From: a virus | Strand: one strand, 5' to 3' | DNA length: 27,399 bases | IMG/VR virus record: IMGVR_UViG_3300033145_000880 | Coordinates: 1-27,399 of that record | Shown here: positions 12,481-20,955 of the stretch, in pieces | How positions within the stretch are numbered: the first letter of the stretch is position 1 | How the letters are laid out: the number at the start of each line of letters is the position of its first letter | Program-made: the position numbers and the translations under genes | Notes under the pieces: generated by a model | What the model saw: only the letters and a program-made list of their open reading frames with translations | Database searches by the model: none | What the model was told of the DNA's origin: nothing

Positions 12481-13615
12481 TGGGTTTAGGGTTACTGGGA
12501 CAGAACTTGGTGATTGGTGGCAGTGGTTTTTAAGGCAGCAGTGGCAGCCGCAGGGCTTGGTGTATCGCAATGGCAGATATGTGCTTGAAGACGGGAGAAT
12601 GGCAACCCAGCCATTATCGCAAGCACTTAGGGGAGCACCCCAGCCACCGCCAACTCCAGGGGATATACGAACAGAACTAACTGAGAAATACGGTGGAGCA
12701 GAAAGGATACCCCTGTCAGATTTAACCGATGAGCAGGCAGAATACCTGCGAGGGTTGGGATGGACAGATGCTCCCGATGCGCTCGGCAATGTTTGGTTGG
12801 TTATGCCAGCCACAGCGGAAGAACCAGAAGATACTGGCATGGCGGCACTTGAGGAGGAAGAGGCTTTTAACAGGGATATATTAGAGCGGCAGACGGCACT
12901 TGCCGAAACGCAGGAAGAGCGGGACTGGTTATATAAACAGTGGCAGATGAAACAGCGGCGGGCGCCCCAGCCAGCGGAAGACCCTAGATTGCGGGCGTTA
13001 GAATTTGAAAACTTAAAGCTACAGCTAATGAGCGACCCTTCTAAGTGGATACAGTTATTTTATCTAGAGCAGGTAGACGAGGCGCAAAAGGCAGCCCAGG
13101 CAAGAGCACTGTGGAGCAGAAGAGAACAGGAATTATCAAGGTCGCAGGCAGCAGTAAGTGGGCAGGTTAGCGAAAGAACCCCACCATCAACATATAGACC
13201 CACACCAAGACCCGTTGGAGGAAGGCTGGAAACTGGTCTCTCCCGAACAGTTGCAGGCTCACCCGTTTTTACTGGCGGAGTTACCCCAGAAGCGGGGGCT
13301 GCGGGCATATTAGCCGCACAGCAGAGAGCTGAACGAAGAGCGCTGGTAAAAAAACAACCTCCGAGATTCAAGCCGACTCAGCCTGAGATACCGACAGCGC
13401 TACAGCCATTTATAACCGGGGGGTTTGGTTCTACTAAAATAACCCCTCCCAGCTTACAGGCATGGCGGAGATTAAGCCCTTCGCAGCAGGAGATGTTCAG
13501 GGGCTATCTTGAGTTTGTTGGGCGGCCATATATGGATGTTCTGGGCAGATTATCTCAGGAGGAACAGGCGCAACCTCGTCCTCCTCGAAGACGAACGCCA
13601 GCCAGACAGAGGTAA
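12473..13615 (+). CDS. Pro/Gln-rich probable virion protein
   Basis: The 380-aa product starts after AACGGAGGCAGAAAA. Residues about 1-50 are aromatic-rich (WWQWFLRQQWQPQGLVYRNG), the middle is acidic helical coiled-coil-like (EEEEAFNRDILERQTALAET and LEFENLKLQLMSDPSKW), and the last third is Pro/Arg-rich low complexity ending RRRTPARQR. This organisation resembles disordered minor virion or ejection proteins lying between portal and capsid genes. No enzyme motif seen. Confidence 0.55.
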   Translation: MPDGFRVTGTELGDWWQWFLRQQWQPQGLVYRNGRYVLEDGRMATQPLSQALRGAPQPPPTPGDIRTELTEKYGGAERIPLSDLTDEQAEYLRGLGWTDAPDALGNVWLVMPATAEEPEDTGMAALEEEEAFNRDILERQTALAETQEERDWLYKQWQMKQRRAPQPAEDPRLRALEFENLKLQLMSDPSKWIQLFYLEQVDEAQKAAQARALWSRREQELSRSQAAVSGQVSERTPPSTYRPTPRPVGGRLETGLSRTVAGSPVFTGGVTPEAGAAGILAAQQRAERRALVKKQPPRFKPTQPEIPTALQPFITGGFGSTKITPPSLQAWRRLSPSQQEMFRGYLEFVGRPYMDVLGRLSQEEQAQPRPPRRRTPARQR

Positions 13616-13617
13616 AG

Positions 13618-16600
13618 ATGCCGATATTCGTTCCTAAAAGACTCACATTACAACAGAAGCTCGAAGCTGAAAAACAGAGAATAGCAAACATTACCGAGAG
13701 CGCCATCAAGCAGGAGGCTGTGTTTACGCCACCTCCGACATCTCCACCGCCCCTATATATAGATGCTGTTTCCGACTACCCACAGCGCAGAGAGCCTGTA
13801 GTAAGCTATGTCCCGCCACCCCCCGTTCTTTCTAGTGTAGCAACGGCGGAAACTCCGCAAATAACAGAGGCAACGGTTGAGGAGCCTGATAAGGTTGTTG
13901 AGTGGTATGAGCAGCCCAAACGGCTTGCGGAACAGGCTATGGGTGCTATTGGAGAGGGCATTTCTAAAGTCCCCGTATTGCCCGATATACTGGAGTGGGC
14001 TGCGCCAGCATTTGAGTTTATCCATGAAAAGCTAGAGAAGCCGTTTGCTGCTATTATCACCTCCCCATTCTCGCCCAATTTGCCGTGGAGACAGGGTGAG
14101 AGTTGGTTGGAGCACGAAAAGCGGGAATACAACACATGGAAAGCGCCCACATACGTTAAGGGTGTGGCTGAGTTTGCCATGCCGTTATGGTGGTTGCCGT
14201 ATTTAGGCTGGGCAACCAGAGGCGCTAAGGCTCTCGGAATTACAAACAAAATGTCAAGGGCTTTGTCTACGCTCCCCAGGGTAGGCAAGGTCAGCCTCCC
14301 ATCAGATGAGATACTTAATAATGCCCTGTTCAAGCAGGATTTCTTTAAGCGGGTATCGATGTGGGCGGAGGATAAACCCGTATTATCTGATATAGTTAGG
14401 GCTATAGGTGGGCCATCCGCTTTTGTTAGCGGTGTGGCTCAAGACCCACTGGCAATTACAAAAAGAGCCCTTGTTAAGATGGGCGTTATTAAGGATATGC
14501 GCCACGGCGTCAGGGGGCTGCTTGTTCCCAAATTACAAAGACTGGGAGACGCCAGGAAGATATTGCGGATTAGTGATGAGGGGTTGGTTGGGGCGGTTAC
14601 ACCGAAGATTGGTAACAATTTAGGGGTCGGGCTATCGGAGGTATTTGAGAACCCAGCAATGTATAAATTTGCCACTAAGGAGGCACGCCAGTTTGTTGAG
14701 GAAACCCGCAAGGTTCTCAGGGAAATTTATGAGCTTGCAGCCGAGGAAGGCGTTAAGGTTCCCAAAGAATTAGTATTTCACAGGTTGGTTGAGGGAAAGG
14801 CCAAGGTTCTAGAAGGCGGGTTAAAGGGGCAGTTTGAGGCAAGTGATTGGGGGTCGCTATTTGAGGCTGGGAGACACTATAAAACGATGACCGAGGGAAT
14901 ACAGGCTGGTGTTAAATACGGCAATGACCCCATCAAAACCGTCAATGCTACAATAGACCATTATATCAAAAAGATAGCGACAAAGCGATTTGACGATGAG
15001 GTAGGCAAACTTGGGAAAACCCCGATGGAAAAGTTCGCCACACAATTCCCCGATGAGGCTGAGCGAATATCTACGCTAATGGCGCAGATAAATGCTGGGA
15101 AGCACGCCCTTCAGGCAATTAAAAGGATAAAATCGTTCAGGGGTGCTTCTATTCCAGGCGCTACACTTGCTAAAATTAGAAATGTATTTCCAGATGTTGC
15201 GGCAAAGTTAGATGATGTTTTCGCCTTTGCCCCACAACAGGTTGATGATATTATAAGCGCAATGGGTCGGGAAGTATTCAGAGCGACAAGGATAAAACCC
15301 CAAGATTTCAAGGTGCTATTAGCCCAGTATAACAAAACGCCTGGGCGCATCCTGGCCAGTGAGATAGACAGCGCAATCAGGCAGCTAAATATCACCAGTG
15401 GAGCAGCGACTAAAACTATCGAAAAGATATATAAGCTGGCCTATCGTAATAACAGGCAGCGAATCAGTGATGCAATCAATGCGATAGATGGAGATATGGA
15501 GAGGGTTCTTAGTGGTGCTATGGCTGAGTTGAAGCCATTAAGGAAAATGCGTAGCGATTTCACCAGGCCATACCGTGAGGGCAGACCGCTTGGCGAGTTT
15601 GAGGCAGCGGTTTATAGGCACCCTGCATTCAGGGGTAGGTTTTTTGATAAAGATGTTGCCCGCACGATAGACCAAGCCCTCGGTGCCAAGGGGCAGGATT
15701 TCCTACGAAAACTGGGGGCTGTCAGTGGTTCATCAAGAATGTTAACTGCCGCTATGGATTTCTCCGCCCCGTTTATTCAGGGTTTGGCGGTATTGGGAAG
15801 AGACCCAATAGCGTGGATTAAAGGCGTTGGCAGGCAGTTTGAATTTTTTGTCGCCCCCAAGAGGCTATATCAGTATATGACCAGCCCAGATGTCATGGCT
15901 ATTGCAACTGAGCGGGTATCCTATGGTGGCGCACGGTCTGCCTTTGAGTTCTTTGATATGTTGCAGGCAGTTGAAAAGGGGTTGGGCAAAGTCCCCGCAG
16001 TCGGGAAAGGGCTAAGGAAAGTTGCGGAGCAAACTTATGGGCGGGCTGAGGCTGCATTTACAGGGTTTGGCGAGGTTGCCAGAAATGAAATGTGGAAAGC
16101 GTTGAAACGCCCAGGCATGGCGGAGGCAGAATTGAGAGAGCTGGCACGCTCAATTGATAGAATGACGGGGGTGATGTCAACAGAAGCTCTCGCTCTTGGT
16201 AGAACGCAGCAGGAGTTTGAGCAAGCGTTTATGTTCTTTGCCCCAAGGTATACCAGGGCTTCGCTATCCTTTGTTGCAGATATGCTCAAGGGGGGCATGA
16301 CAGGAGCTAACGCCAGAAAGTCTCTCGGCTCGCTTATGGCCGCAGGTATGGCAACCTATTACGGCGCCTGCAAAGCGCTTGGGCAACAGCCGTATCTTGA
16401 CCCCCGCTCTTCTAAGTTCATGACAATTAAGGTGGGGGATAGTAGGGTTGGTATAGGCGGTATCTTATATGGGCTGATGAGAATGGGGGCGAATGTCATT
16501 GCCACAGCAAGAGAAGAGCCTATGGATTTAATTGCATTCAGCCGCTCCGATAACCCGTTTATTAAATTTATGTATCAGAGAACTTCCCCGCTGACAGGGT

Positions 16601-17589
16601 TGCTTACGGGGGTGGCGATTGAGCGGAAGAATTATTTTGGAGAGCCGTTTGAAAGCCCTGCCGACTGGGGAAGGTTTTTGGCTGGCAAGGTATTACCGAT
16701 TGCCGTTCAGTCCCAGGTATTGGAAGACCAGTCTCATCCGTTGGTATTTGCTGCCGAGTTTCTCGGTGGGAGAACTTTCCCGAAATCAACATGGGAACTA
16801 AGAGACGAGACCAGAGAGCGATTGGCACAAGAGCAGTTCGGGGTATCTTATGAGAATCTTTCCAAGCTGGATAAGAGAAAGATAGATAAATCCCCCGATG
16901 TTACCATATACCAGGAAGAGCTAGATACAGCCACGGTTCATCGTGGGGATGCACTGGATATTGCATTTATGCAACGCAGGAGAGAGTTTGAGGATGCCCG
17001 CCTCATGTATGAACAGGATGTATGGCAGGCACAAAGGGCTGTAGACGCAGGTGTGATTTCAACTTATGAGTTCAGGGAAAGGCTACAGGATGCCAACTAT
17101 GGACTCGGTGCAACCTATGAGCACATAAACTCCAACCCACAGTATGCCGAAGTTCTTGAAAAGATGGCAGAACCCCGTGATATGAGTAAGGAGTATATCG
17201 GCGATGTTGCATACGATGAGATGATGGGGCTGTTATACTCTAAGCCGCTAGAAGATGAGTTCGGCGCATTTCAATATGAAAGATATAATGAGATACGGGA
17301 TAATATAAGAAAGAAATATGGCGAGAATGTATGGCAGTATATTCTAGAGAGGGAGGCGCAGAAACGGGAAGACCTGCCGCCGCTGGCGATAGAATACTTT
17401 AGGGCTAGAGATATTCTAAAGCCCTACTGGCAGGTTAAGGACTGGGCATTAAAGCATTATGGTGCGCCGCAGACAGAATGGCAGAAAAGAAGGCTGGAGG
17501 AAATGATACAAAAGATAAGAAGGCGGCTACGGGCCAATAACCCAGAGATAGAAAAATATTATCAGATGTTCTATGTCAGACCGCAATAG
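13618..17589 (+). CDS. Very large virion protein, polyvalent/ejection-protein-like (1323 aa)
   Basis: This is the largest protein in the window. Pro-rich N-terminus (residues about 35-80), a hydrophobic stretch about 178-205 (GVAEFAMPLWWLPYLGWATR), long helical middle, a conserved-looking block about 855-1010 (FEQAFMFFAPRYTRASLSFV, GIGGILYGLMRMGANVIA), then PFESPADWGRFLAGKVLP and a highly charged helical C-terminus. The FFAPRYTRASL-type block occurs in large polyvalent-protein-associated (LPD) domains of phage proteins injected with DNA. A virion internal or ejection role fits its size and place between portal and scaffold. No catalytic motif was recognised. The function is inference. Confidence 0.55.
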   Translation: MPIFVPKRLTLQQKLEAEKQRIANITESAIKQEAVFTPPPTSPPPLYIDAVSDYPQRREPVVSYVPPPPVLSSVATAETPQITEATVEEPDKVVEWYEQPKRLAEQAMGAIGEGISKVPVLPDILEWAAPAFEFIHEKLEKPFAAIITSPFSPNLPWRQGESWLEHEKREYNTWKAPTYVKGVAEFAMPLWWLPYLGWATRGAKALGITNKMSRALSTLPRVGKVSLPSDEILNNALFKQDFFKRVSMWAEDKPVLSDIVRAIGGPSAFVSGVAQDPLAITKRALVKMGVIKDMRHGVRGLLVPKLQRLGDARKILRISDEGLVGAVTPKIGNNLGVGLSEVFENPAMYKFATKEARQFVEETRKVLREIYELAAEEGVKVPKELVFHRLVEGKAKVLEGGLKGQFEASDWGSLFEAGRHYKTMTEGIQAGVKYGNDPIKTVNATIDHYIKKIATKRFDDEVGKLGKTPMEKFATQFPDEAERISTLMAQINAGKHALQAIKRIKSFRGASIPGATLAKIRNVFPDVAAKLDDVFAFAPQQVDDIISAMGREVFRATRIKPQDFKVLLAQYNKTPGRILASEIDSAIRQLNITSGAATKTIEKIYKLAYRNNRQRISDAINAIDGDMERVLSGAMAELKPLRKMRSDFTRPYREGRPLGEFEAAVYRHPAFRGRFFDKDVARTIDQALGAKGQDFLRKLGAVSGSSRMLTAAMDFSAPFIQGLAVLGRDPIAWIKGVGRQFEFFVAPKRLYQYMTSPDVMAIATERVSYGGARSAFEFFDMLQAVEKGLGKVPAVGKGLRKVAEQTYGRAEAAFTGFGEVARNEMWKALKRPGMAEAELRELARSIDRMTGVMSTEALALGRTQQEFEQAFMFFAPRYTRASLSFVADMLKGGMTGANARKSLGSLMAAGMATYYGACKALGQQPYLDPRSSKFMTIKVGDSRVGIGGILYGLMRMGANVIATAREEPMDLIAFSRSDNPFIKFMYQRTSPLTGLLTGVAIERKNYFGEPFESPADWGRFLAGKVLPIAVQSQVLEDQSHPLVFAAEFLGGRTFPKSTWELRDETRERLAQEQFGVSYENLSKLDKRKIDKSPDVTIYQEELDTATVHRGDALDIAFMQRRREFEDARLMYEQDVWQAQRAVDAGVISTYEFRERLQDANYGLGATYEHINSNPQYAEVLEKMAEPRDMSKEYIGDVAYDEMMGLLYSKPLEDEFGAFQYERYNEIRDNIRKKYGENVWQYILEREAQKREDLPPLAIEYFRARDILKPYWQVKDWALKHYGAPQTEWQKRRLEEMIQKIRRRLRANNPEIEKYYQMFYVRPQ

Positions 17590-17618
17590 TTGACTTATGG
17601 GAACATATGTTCTACAAT
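17590..17618 (+). promoter_or_regulatory. Strong promoter for scaffold/capsid unit (TTGACT-17-TACAAT)
   Basis: TTGACT begins right after the stop of the large virion gene, followed by 17 bases and TACAAT. Predicted start is about 17625, directly before a run of six G that opens the terminator-like hairpin. Confidence 0.75.
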
Positions 17619-17625
17619 TAAATTA

Positions 17626-17676
17626 GGGGGGTATAGCTATAAGAGATAGCCCCCTGTTTTTTATAGTTAACCCCCC
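17626..17676 (+). terminator. Attenuator: terminator hairpin with an alternative stem
   Basis: GCTAT-AAGAG-ATAGC, extended by G-run/C-run pairing (17626-17654), is followed by TGTTTTTT. Downstream ATAGT (17663-17667) and CCCCCC (17671-17676) can instead pair with GCTAT and GGGGGG, giving an exclusive second fold that removes the terminator. This is the classic form of a leader attenuator or antiterminator, placed before scaffold and capsid genes. Confidence 0.6.
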
Positions 17677-17703
17677 GCAATAAAGGAGGACTAATAACTT
17701 AAT

Positions 17704-18477
17704 ATGGCTAAGGGAAAGAATGAGAAGGAGCAGGGTGGAGAGAACCCCCAGGTGGAAGCTCAAACAGAAACCCCTACAACTTATTCAGCGGAACAGGTAG
17801 CTGCAAGAGAGGCAAGAATAATTGCTGAGTCTGAGGCTAGAATCCAGGCAGCTAAAGAGGAAGCCAGAAAAGAGACTTACTCCAAGCTAAATCCAAAGAT
17901 TTCAGAACTCACGCAAAAGCTAAAGCAGAAACCACAGGTCACGGGCAGTCTTGATGCCGTTCAGGCGCTCGCTGAGACCATGCAATCAGAGTTGGGCGTC
18001 GACAACCCGAAGGTTCAAAATGCTCTCAGTGTCCTCGCTCAGGAGAGAAACAGGATAAAGCAAGCTCAGGAGCAGGCAGCTAGAGAGGAGCAATACAACC
18101 AATGGGTCAACCTGGCAAATGTCGAATGGGAGAAGCTAGAGCAGAAGCTAGTTGCATCTGGCTTTGACAGTAACTCTGATGAATATGAGAGCGTGCACGA
18201 TAAGTGGGAATACGGGAGGGACGTATCTGGCAATTTTGACAAGGCGCAGAAAAGGCTTGACCGCATTCTCAAAAAGGCGGAAACTAAAGACGATACTGTG
18301 ACCAAATCCAAAGAGGATAGAGATTTGAGAAAGGCTGGAGAGGGAGATATCCCCTTCCAGGATATAGCACAACCCTCCGCATCATCGCCTAATGACTGGC
18401 AGGTTATAGATGATTACGGGAAGGGCAAGGCAACTCGCTCGCAATATTTGCAGGCGAAGAAGAACCTTGGAATCTAA
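17704..18477 (+). CDS. Scaffolding protein (predicted)
   Basis: The 257-aa product is Glu/Lys/Gln-rich and almost all helical: TYSAEQVAAREARIIAESEA, then KEEARKETYSKLNPKISELT, with a coiled-coil middle and a polar C-terminus that holds WQVIDDYGKGKATRSQYLQA. It sits directly before the capsid gene, the standard place for a scaffold that templates procapsid assembly and is later removed. AAAGGAGGA lies 14 bases before the ATG, a slightly long spacing. No protease domain is fused to it. Confidence 0.75.
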   Translation: MAKGKNEKEQGGENPQVEAQTETPTTYSAEQVAAREARIIAESEARIQAAKEEARKETYSKLNPKISELTQKLKQKPQVTGSLDAVQALAETMQSELGVDNPKVQNALSVLAQERNRIKQAQEQAAREEQYNQWVNLANVEWEKLEQKLVASGFDSNSDEYESVHDKWEYGRDVSGNFDKAQKRLDRILKKAETKDDTVTKSKEDRDLRKAGEGDIPFQDIAQPSASSPNDWQVIDDYGKGKATRSQYLQAKKNLGI

Positions 18478-18494
18478 ATACATAAGGAGACAAA

Positions 18495-19382
18495 ATGGCA
18501 ATTCAAACAGCAACAACTGGGAATTTAGAGGATGCCCAGAGAATAATCATAAGTGCTGTGCGATACACTGGCGAAGCCGAAGCCCCGTGTTCCAATCTAA
18601 TTGAAAAGTTCATACTGCCGCAAGGTGCGAAGTCAATGACCGTGCCAAAGGTTGGGCAGTATACAGCCCAAAGCCTCACTGACGGTGTAGACCTGACTGA
18701 CGGAGAGGATATCGGAATGACCTCTGTATCCCTCACCCCTTCTGAGGTCGGGCTTAAAGTTATCGTTACCGACAAGATGGTGCGGCAAATGGTGCCGCAG
18801 GTTTTCGCAATGGTTGGCCGACAGGCTGGCGACGCTATGGCTAGAAAGCGAGACGAAGATGTTATCGCCCTGTTCTCCGCCTTAAATGGCGGAACGGCAT
18901 TGGGCGCTGACAATAAGTATCTCTCCCTTCAGAACGCCTCGGCTTGCGTTGCTACCGCTACGGGCAACTATGGTGGGGAACCACTACCACGGCCAGTATC
19001 CGCAGTGCATCACCCGAATGCTATCGCTTACTTGGCGAGAGATGCTGCTGCTATCGGCGCAACTTACTATGCCGGTATCTTGGGTGACCTGTCCGAAGAG
19101 TTGTTACGCAACTTCTGGAAAATCCAGATAGATGGTGTTAATTTCTTCCAGGACGGCAATATTAGCAAGATTACAAGCGCAGATAGTGCTTATGGCGCAA
19201 TCTTCTCCAAGTCGGCAATGTGTATCGTGGAATCATTGGCACCCACAACCGAACGAGAGCGGGACGCTTCACTCAGGGCGACTGAAATTGTTGTGGTATC
19301 AGACTACGGTGCGTTCGAGCTTGATGATGGTTATGGTTTTCCGATGCGCTACGAGATTGGTAATCTTACTACTAGCAACTAA
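18495..19382 (+). CDS. Major capsid protein (HK97-fold type, predicted)
   Basis: The start follows AAGGAGACAAA. The 295-aa product is a normal size for a coat protein and shows features of the N4-gp56/P22-like capsid group: an N-terminal helix then LPQGAKSMTVPKVGQYTAQS, a VSLTPSEVGLKVIVTDKMVR strand-helix, an ARKRDEDVIALFSALNGGT spine helix, and a C-terminal ERDASLRATEIVVVSDYGAF leading to MRYEIGNLTTS. It follows the scaffold and precedes a decoration-like protein. The high-copy shell protein is expected to be expressed from the strong promoter at 17590. Confidence 0.8.
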   Translation: MAIQTATTGNLEDAQRIIISAVRYTGEAEAPCSNLIEKFILPQGAKSMTVPKVGQYTAQSLTDGVDLTDGEDIGMTSVSLTPSEVGLKVIVTDKMVRQMVPQVFAMVGRQAGDAMARKRDEDVIALFSALNGGTALGADNKYLSLQNASACVATATGNYGGEPLPRPVSAVHHPNAIAYLARDAAAIGATYYAGILGDLSEELLRNFWKIQIDGVNFFQDGNISKITSADSAYGAIFSKSAMCIVESLAPTTERERDASLRATEIVVVSDYGAFELDDGYGFPMRYEIGNLTTSN

Positions 19383-19394
19383 TAGGAGGCGGTT

Positions 19395-19688
19395 GTGAAC
19401 AAAGAGCAAATAAAGGCATTAAAGGAAGCTGGGATAGGGTGGGAGATGCTCAAGCAGGGGCTGGCGATACAACCAAAGGCGACATACTATAAGCCTGACG
19501 GCACCGAACTCCCCAACTTACCAGCAGACCCCTACTCTCTCAAGCGATACATAGCACGAGGGTTCTTGCTCCAAAAGCCCGAAATTGCTCAAGTCTCCCC
19601 AGACGAGCACAAATGTGAGACTTGTGGCAAGGTCTGTAAAACCAAGCTCGGTTTATCTGGGCATATGAGGTCTCACGCTAAAAACTAA
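19395..19688 (+). CDS. C2H2 zinc-finger protein next to capsid gene
   Basis: The frame starts with GTG (19395) after TAGGAGGCGGT. The 97-aa product has an N-terminal helical part (MNKEQIKALKEAGIGWEMLK) and a beta-rich middle with PNLPADPYSLKRYIARGFLL. The C-terminal tail is a textbook C2H2 finger: C74, C77, H90 and H94, with spacing C-x2-C-x12-H-x3-H. Such fingers are uncommon in bacterial phages. Placement between capsid and decoration genes suggests a capsid-associated or host-DNA-binding structural role; function is unproven. Confidence 0.75.
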   Translation: MNKEQIKALKEAGIGWEMLKQGLAIQPKATYYKPDGTELPNLPADPYSLKRYIARGFLLQKPEIAQVSPDEHKCETCGKVCKTKLGLSGHMRSHAKN

Positions 19689-19706
19689 TCTGTAGGAGGA
19701 TTTAAT

Positions 19707-20468
19707 ATGGGTTTTCCTGGTTCTGTTCTATTAAACCAGGGGGATATCTACAAGGAAACATCTGATAAGAGGCATCCGCTGGGAACACGTGGCTACACAA
19801 GAGACGGTAGGGTATTCCGCTATTCGCAATGTAGTGGCACTGCAATCACCTCTGCGGGGAACTTGATTCAGGCTGCGCCCCCACCCGATTCGGGCAACTG
19901 GTCTTATGACCTGGCGGTTGACGCTGAGGTGACAACTGATTCTACCTCGGTGTTAATCACTGCGACTACGGCTTGCGCTACGGCCAATTACTTTGCCGAC
20001 GGCTATCTGTTTGTTAGTGACGCCTGTGGCATAGGTCAGATGGTGCAGGTTAAGTCCCACGCTGCGATGACGAGTGGCGCTACTGCACAGACAATTAAGC
20101 TGCGAGATGAGGATAAGTTCCATCAGGCGCTTACGACCGCATCTAAGGTTGGCTTAATTGAAAATCCCTATCAGAATGTTATCATCAAACCCGCTACCCT
20201 GATTACCGCACCTCTGATAGGGGTCAACCCGATACCCGTTACAGCCAATTATTACTTCTGGCTGCAAACTTGGGGACCTGCCCCTGTGCTGCAAACGGCG
20301 GCTTTTGACATTAACCTCCCCGTTGTTGGCGACTCTGCTACTGCTGGGGCTGCGCAAAAGCTGTCTTCTGATGCGGAGGTGCAAGACCAGTTTGTTGTCG
20401 GGCAGGTATTGTCCGTTGCTTCTGGGTCAGGGGATTGTGGGTTGGTAGTCATCAACTTTGCCCCGTAA
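19707..20468 (+). CDS. Probable head decoration or capsid-associated structural protein
   Basis: GTAGGAGGATTTAAT precedes the ATG. The 253-aa product starts MGFPGSVLLNQGDIYKETSD and contains HPLGTRGYTRDGRVFRYSQC, a pattern I know from conserved structural proteins encoded after capsid genes in marine and other phages. The rest is Ala/Thr/Val-rich beta sandwich-like sequence (VTTDSTSVLITATT, then DAEVQDQFVVGQVLSVAS). It likely binds the outer capsid surface. A long GC-rich hairpin follows its stop. Confidence 0.65.
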   Translation: MGFPGSVLLNQGDIYKETSDKRHPLGTRGYTRDGRVFRYSQCSGTAITSAGNLIQAAPPPDSGNWSYDLAVDAEVTTDSTSVLITATTACATANYFADGYLFVSDACGIGQMVQVKSHAAMTSGATAQTIKLRDEDKFHQALTTASKVGLIENPYQNVIIKPATLITAPLIGVNPIPVTANYYFWLQTWGPAPVLQTAAFDINLPVVGDSATAGAAQKLSSDAEVQDQFVVGQVLSVASGSGDCGLVVINFAP

Positions 20469-20474
20469 TACTGT

Positions 20475-20500
20475 GGGGAGGGGGGTTATTCCCCCTCCCC
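20475..20500 (+). terminator. Perfect GC-rich hairpin between head and glycan genes
   Basis: GGGGAGGGGG and CCCCCTCCCC pair over 10 bp around the loop GTTATT. There is no U-run, so termination would be weak or factor-dependent; RNA processing, message stabilisation or a G-quadruplex are alternatives. It marks the border between virion and glycan genes. Confidence 0.5.
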
Positions 20501-20532
20501 CAGGGAATGCTTATAGTTCTGCTGGAGGAATA

Positions 20533-20955
20533 ATGAAGCAAACCGAACTTTTCAAAGAGGGATTCCACCCAACCTCAAGATGGTTACATTGGCGCCCGCC
20601 TCAATTTGATAAAGATGGATGGACAGAGTGGGGCTGGCGCTGCCTTCAATCTGAAAACCTTAGCATGGGCAAGCACACAGATATAGGTTGCTTCACTATG
20701 CTTGAGGCTAAGTATGGCATTGAAATCCAGGATAATGTTCAAATTGGCTCTCACTGCACCATTTATTCGTGGTCAACCATTGACAATAAAAAGGGCAAAG
20801 TAGTAATTAAGGAGGGGGCTTGCATAGGCACCCACAGCGTTGTTATGCCTGGTGTTACCATAGGCAAGGGCGCTTTGGTGGGTGCTTTTTCCTTTGTCAA
20901 TCGTGATATTCCTGACAATGCGAGGGCAATGGGCATCCCCGCAAAAGTGCGATGA
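20533..20955 (+). CDS. Hexapeptide-repeat (left-handed beta-helix) acyltransferase
   Basis: I start at ATG 20533, preceded by GCTGGAGGAATA; a longer frame overlaps the hairpin. The 140-aa product shows repeated [IV]G-xx-[CSA] coils: GKHTDIGCF, IQIGSHCTI-type turns, VVIKEGACIGTHSVVMPGVT and IGKGALVGAFSFV, then MGIPAKVR, the usual end of sugar acetyltransferases. It transfers an acyl group, usually from acetyl-CoA, to a sugar hydroxyl or amine. As first gene of the nonulosonate operon it may act as the acetylation step (the LegH/NeuD role) or modify the finished sugar. Which one cannot be told. Confidence 0.85.
   Translation: MKQTELFKEGFHPTSRWLHWRPPQFDKDGWTEWGWRCLQSENLSMGKHTDIGCFTMLEAKYGIEIQDNVQIGSHCTIYSWSTIDNKKGKVVIKEGACIGTHSVVMPGVTIGKGALVGAFSFVNRDIPDNARAMGIPAKVR

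Noticed and set aside
12289-12840. Minus-strand ORF of 183 aa
   Set aside because: Opposite two plus-strand genes with good ribosome sites; Cys/Pro-rich, no family resemblance.
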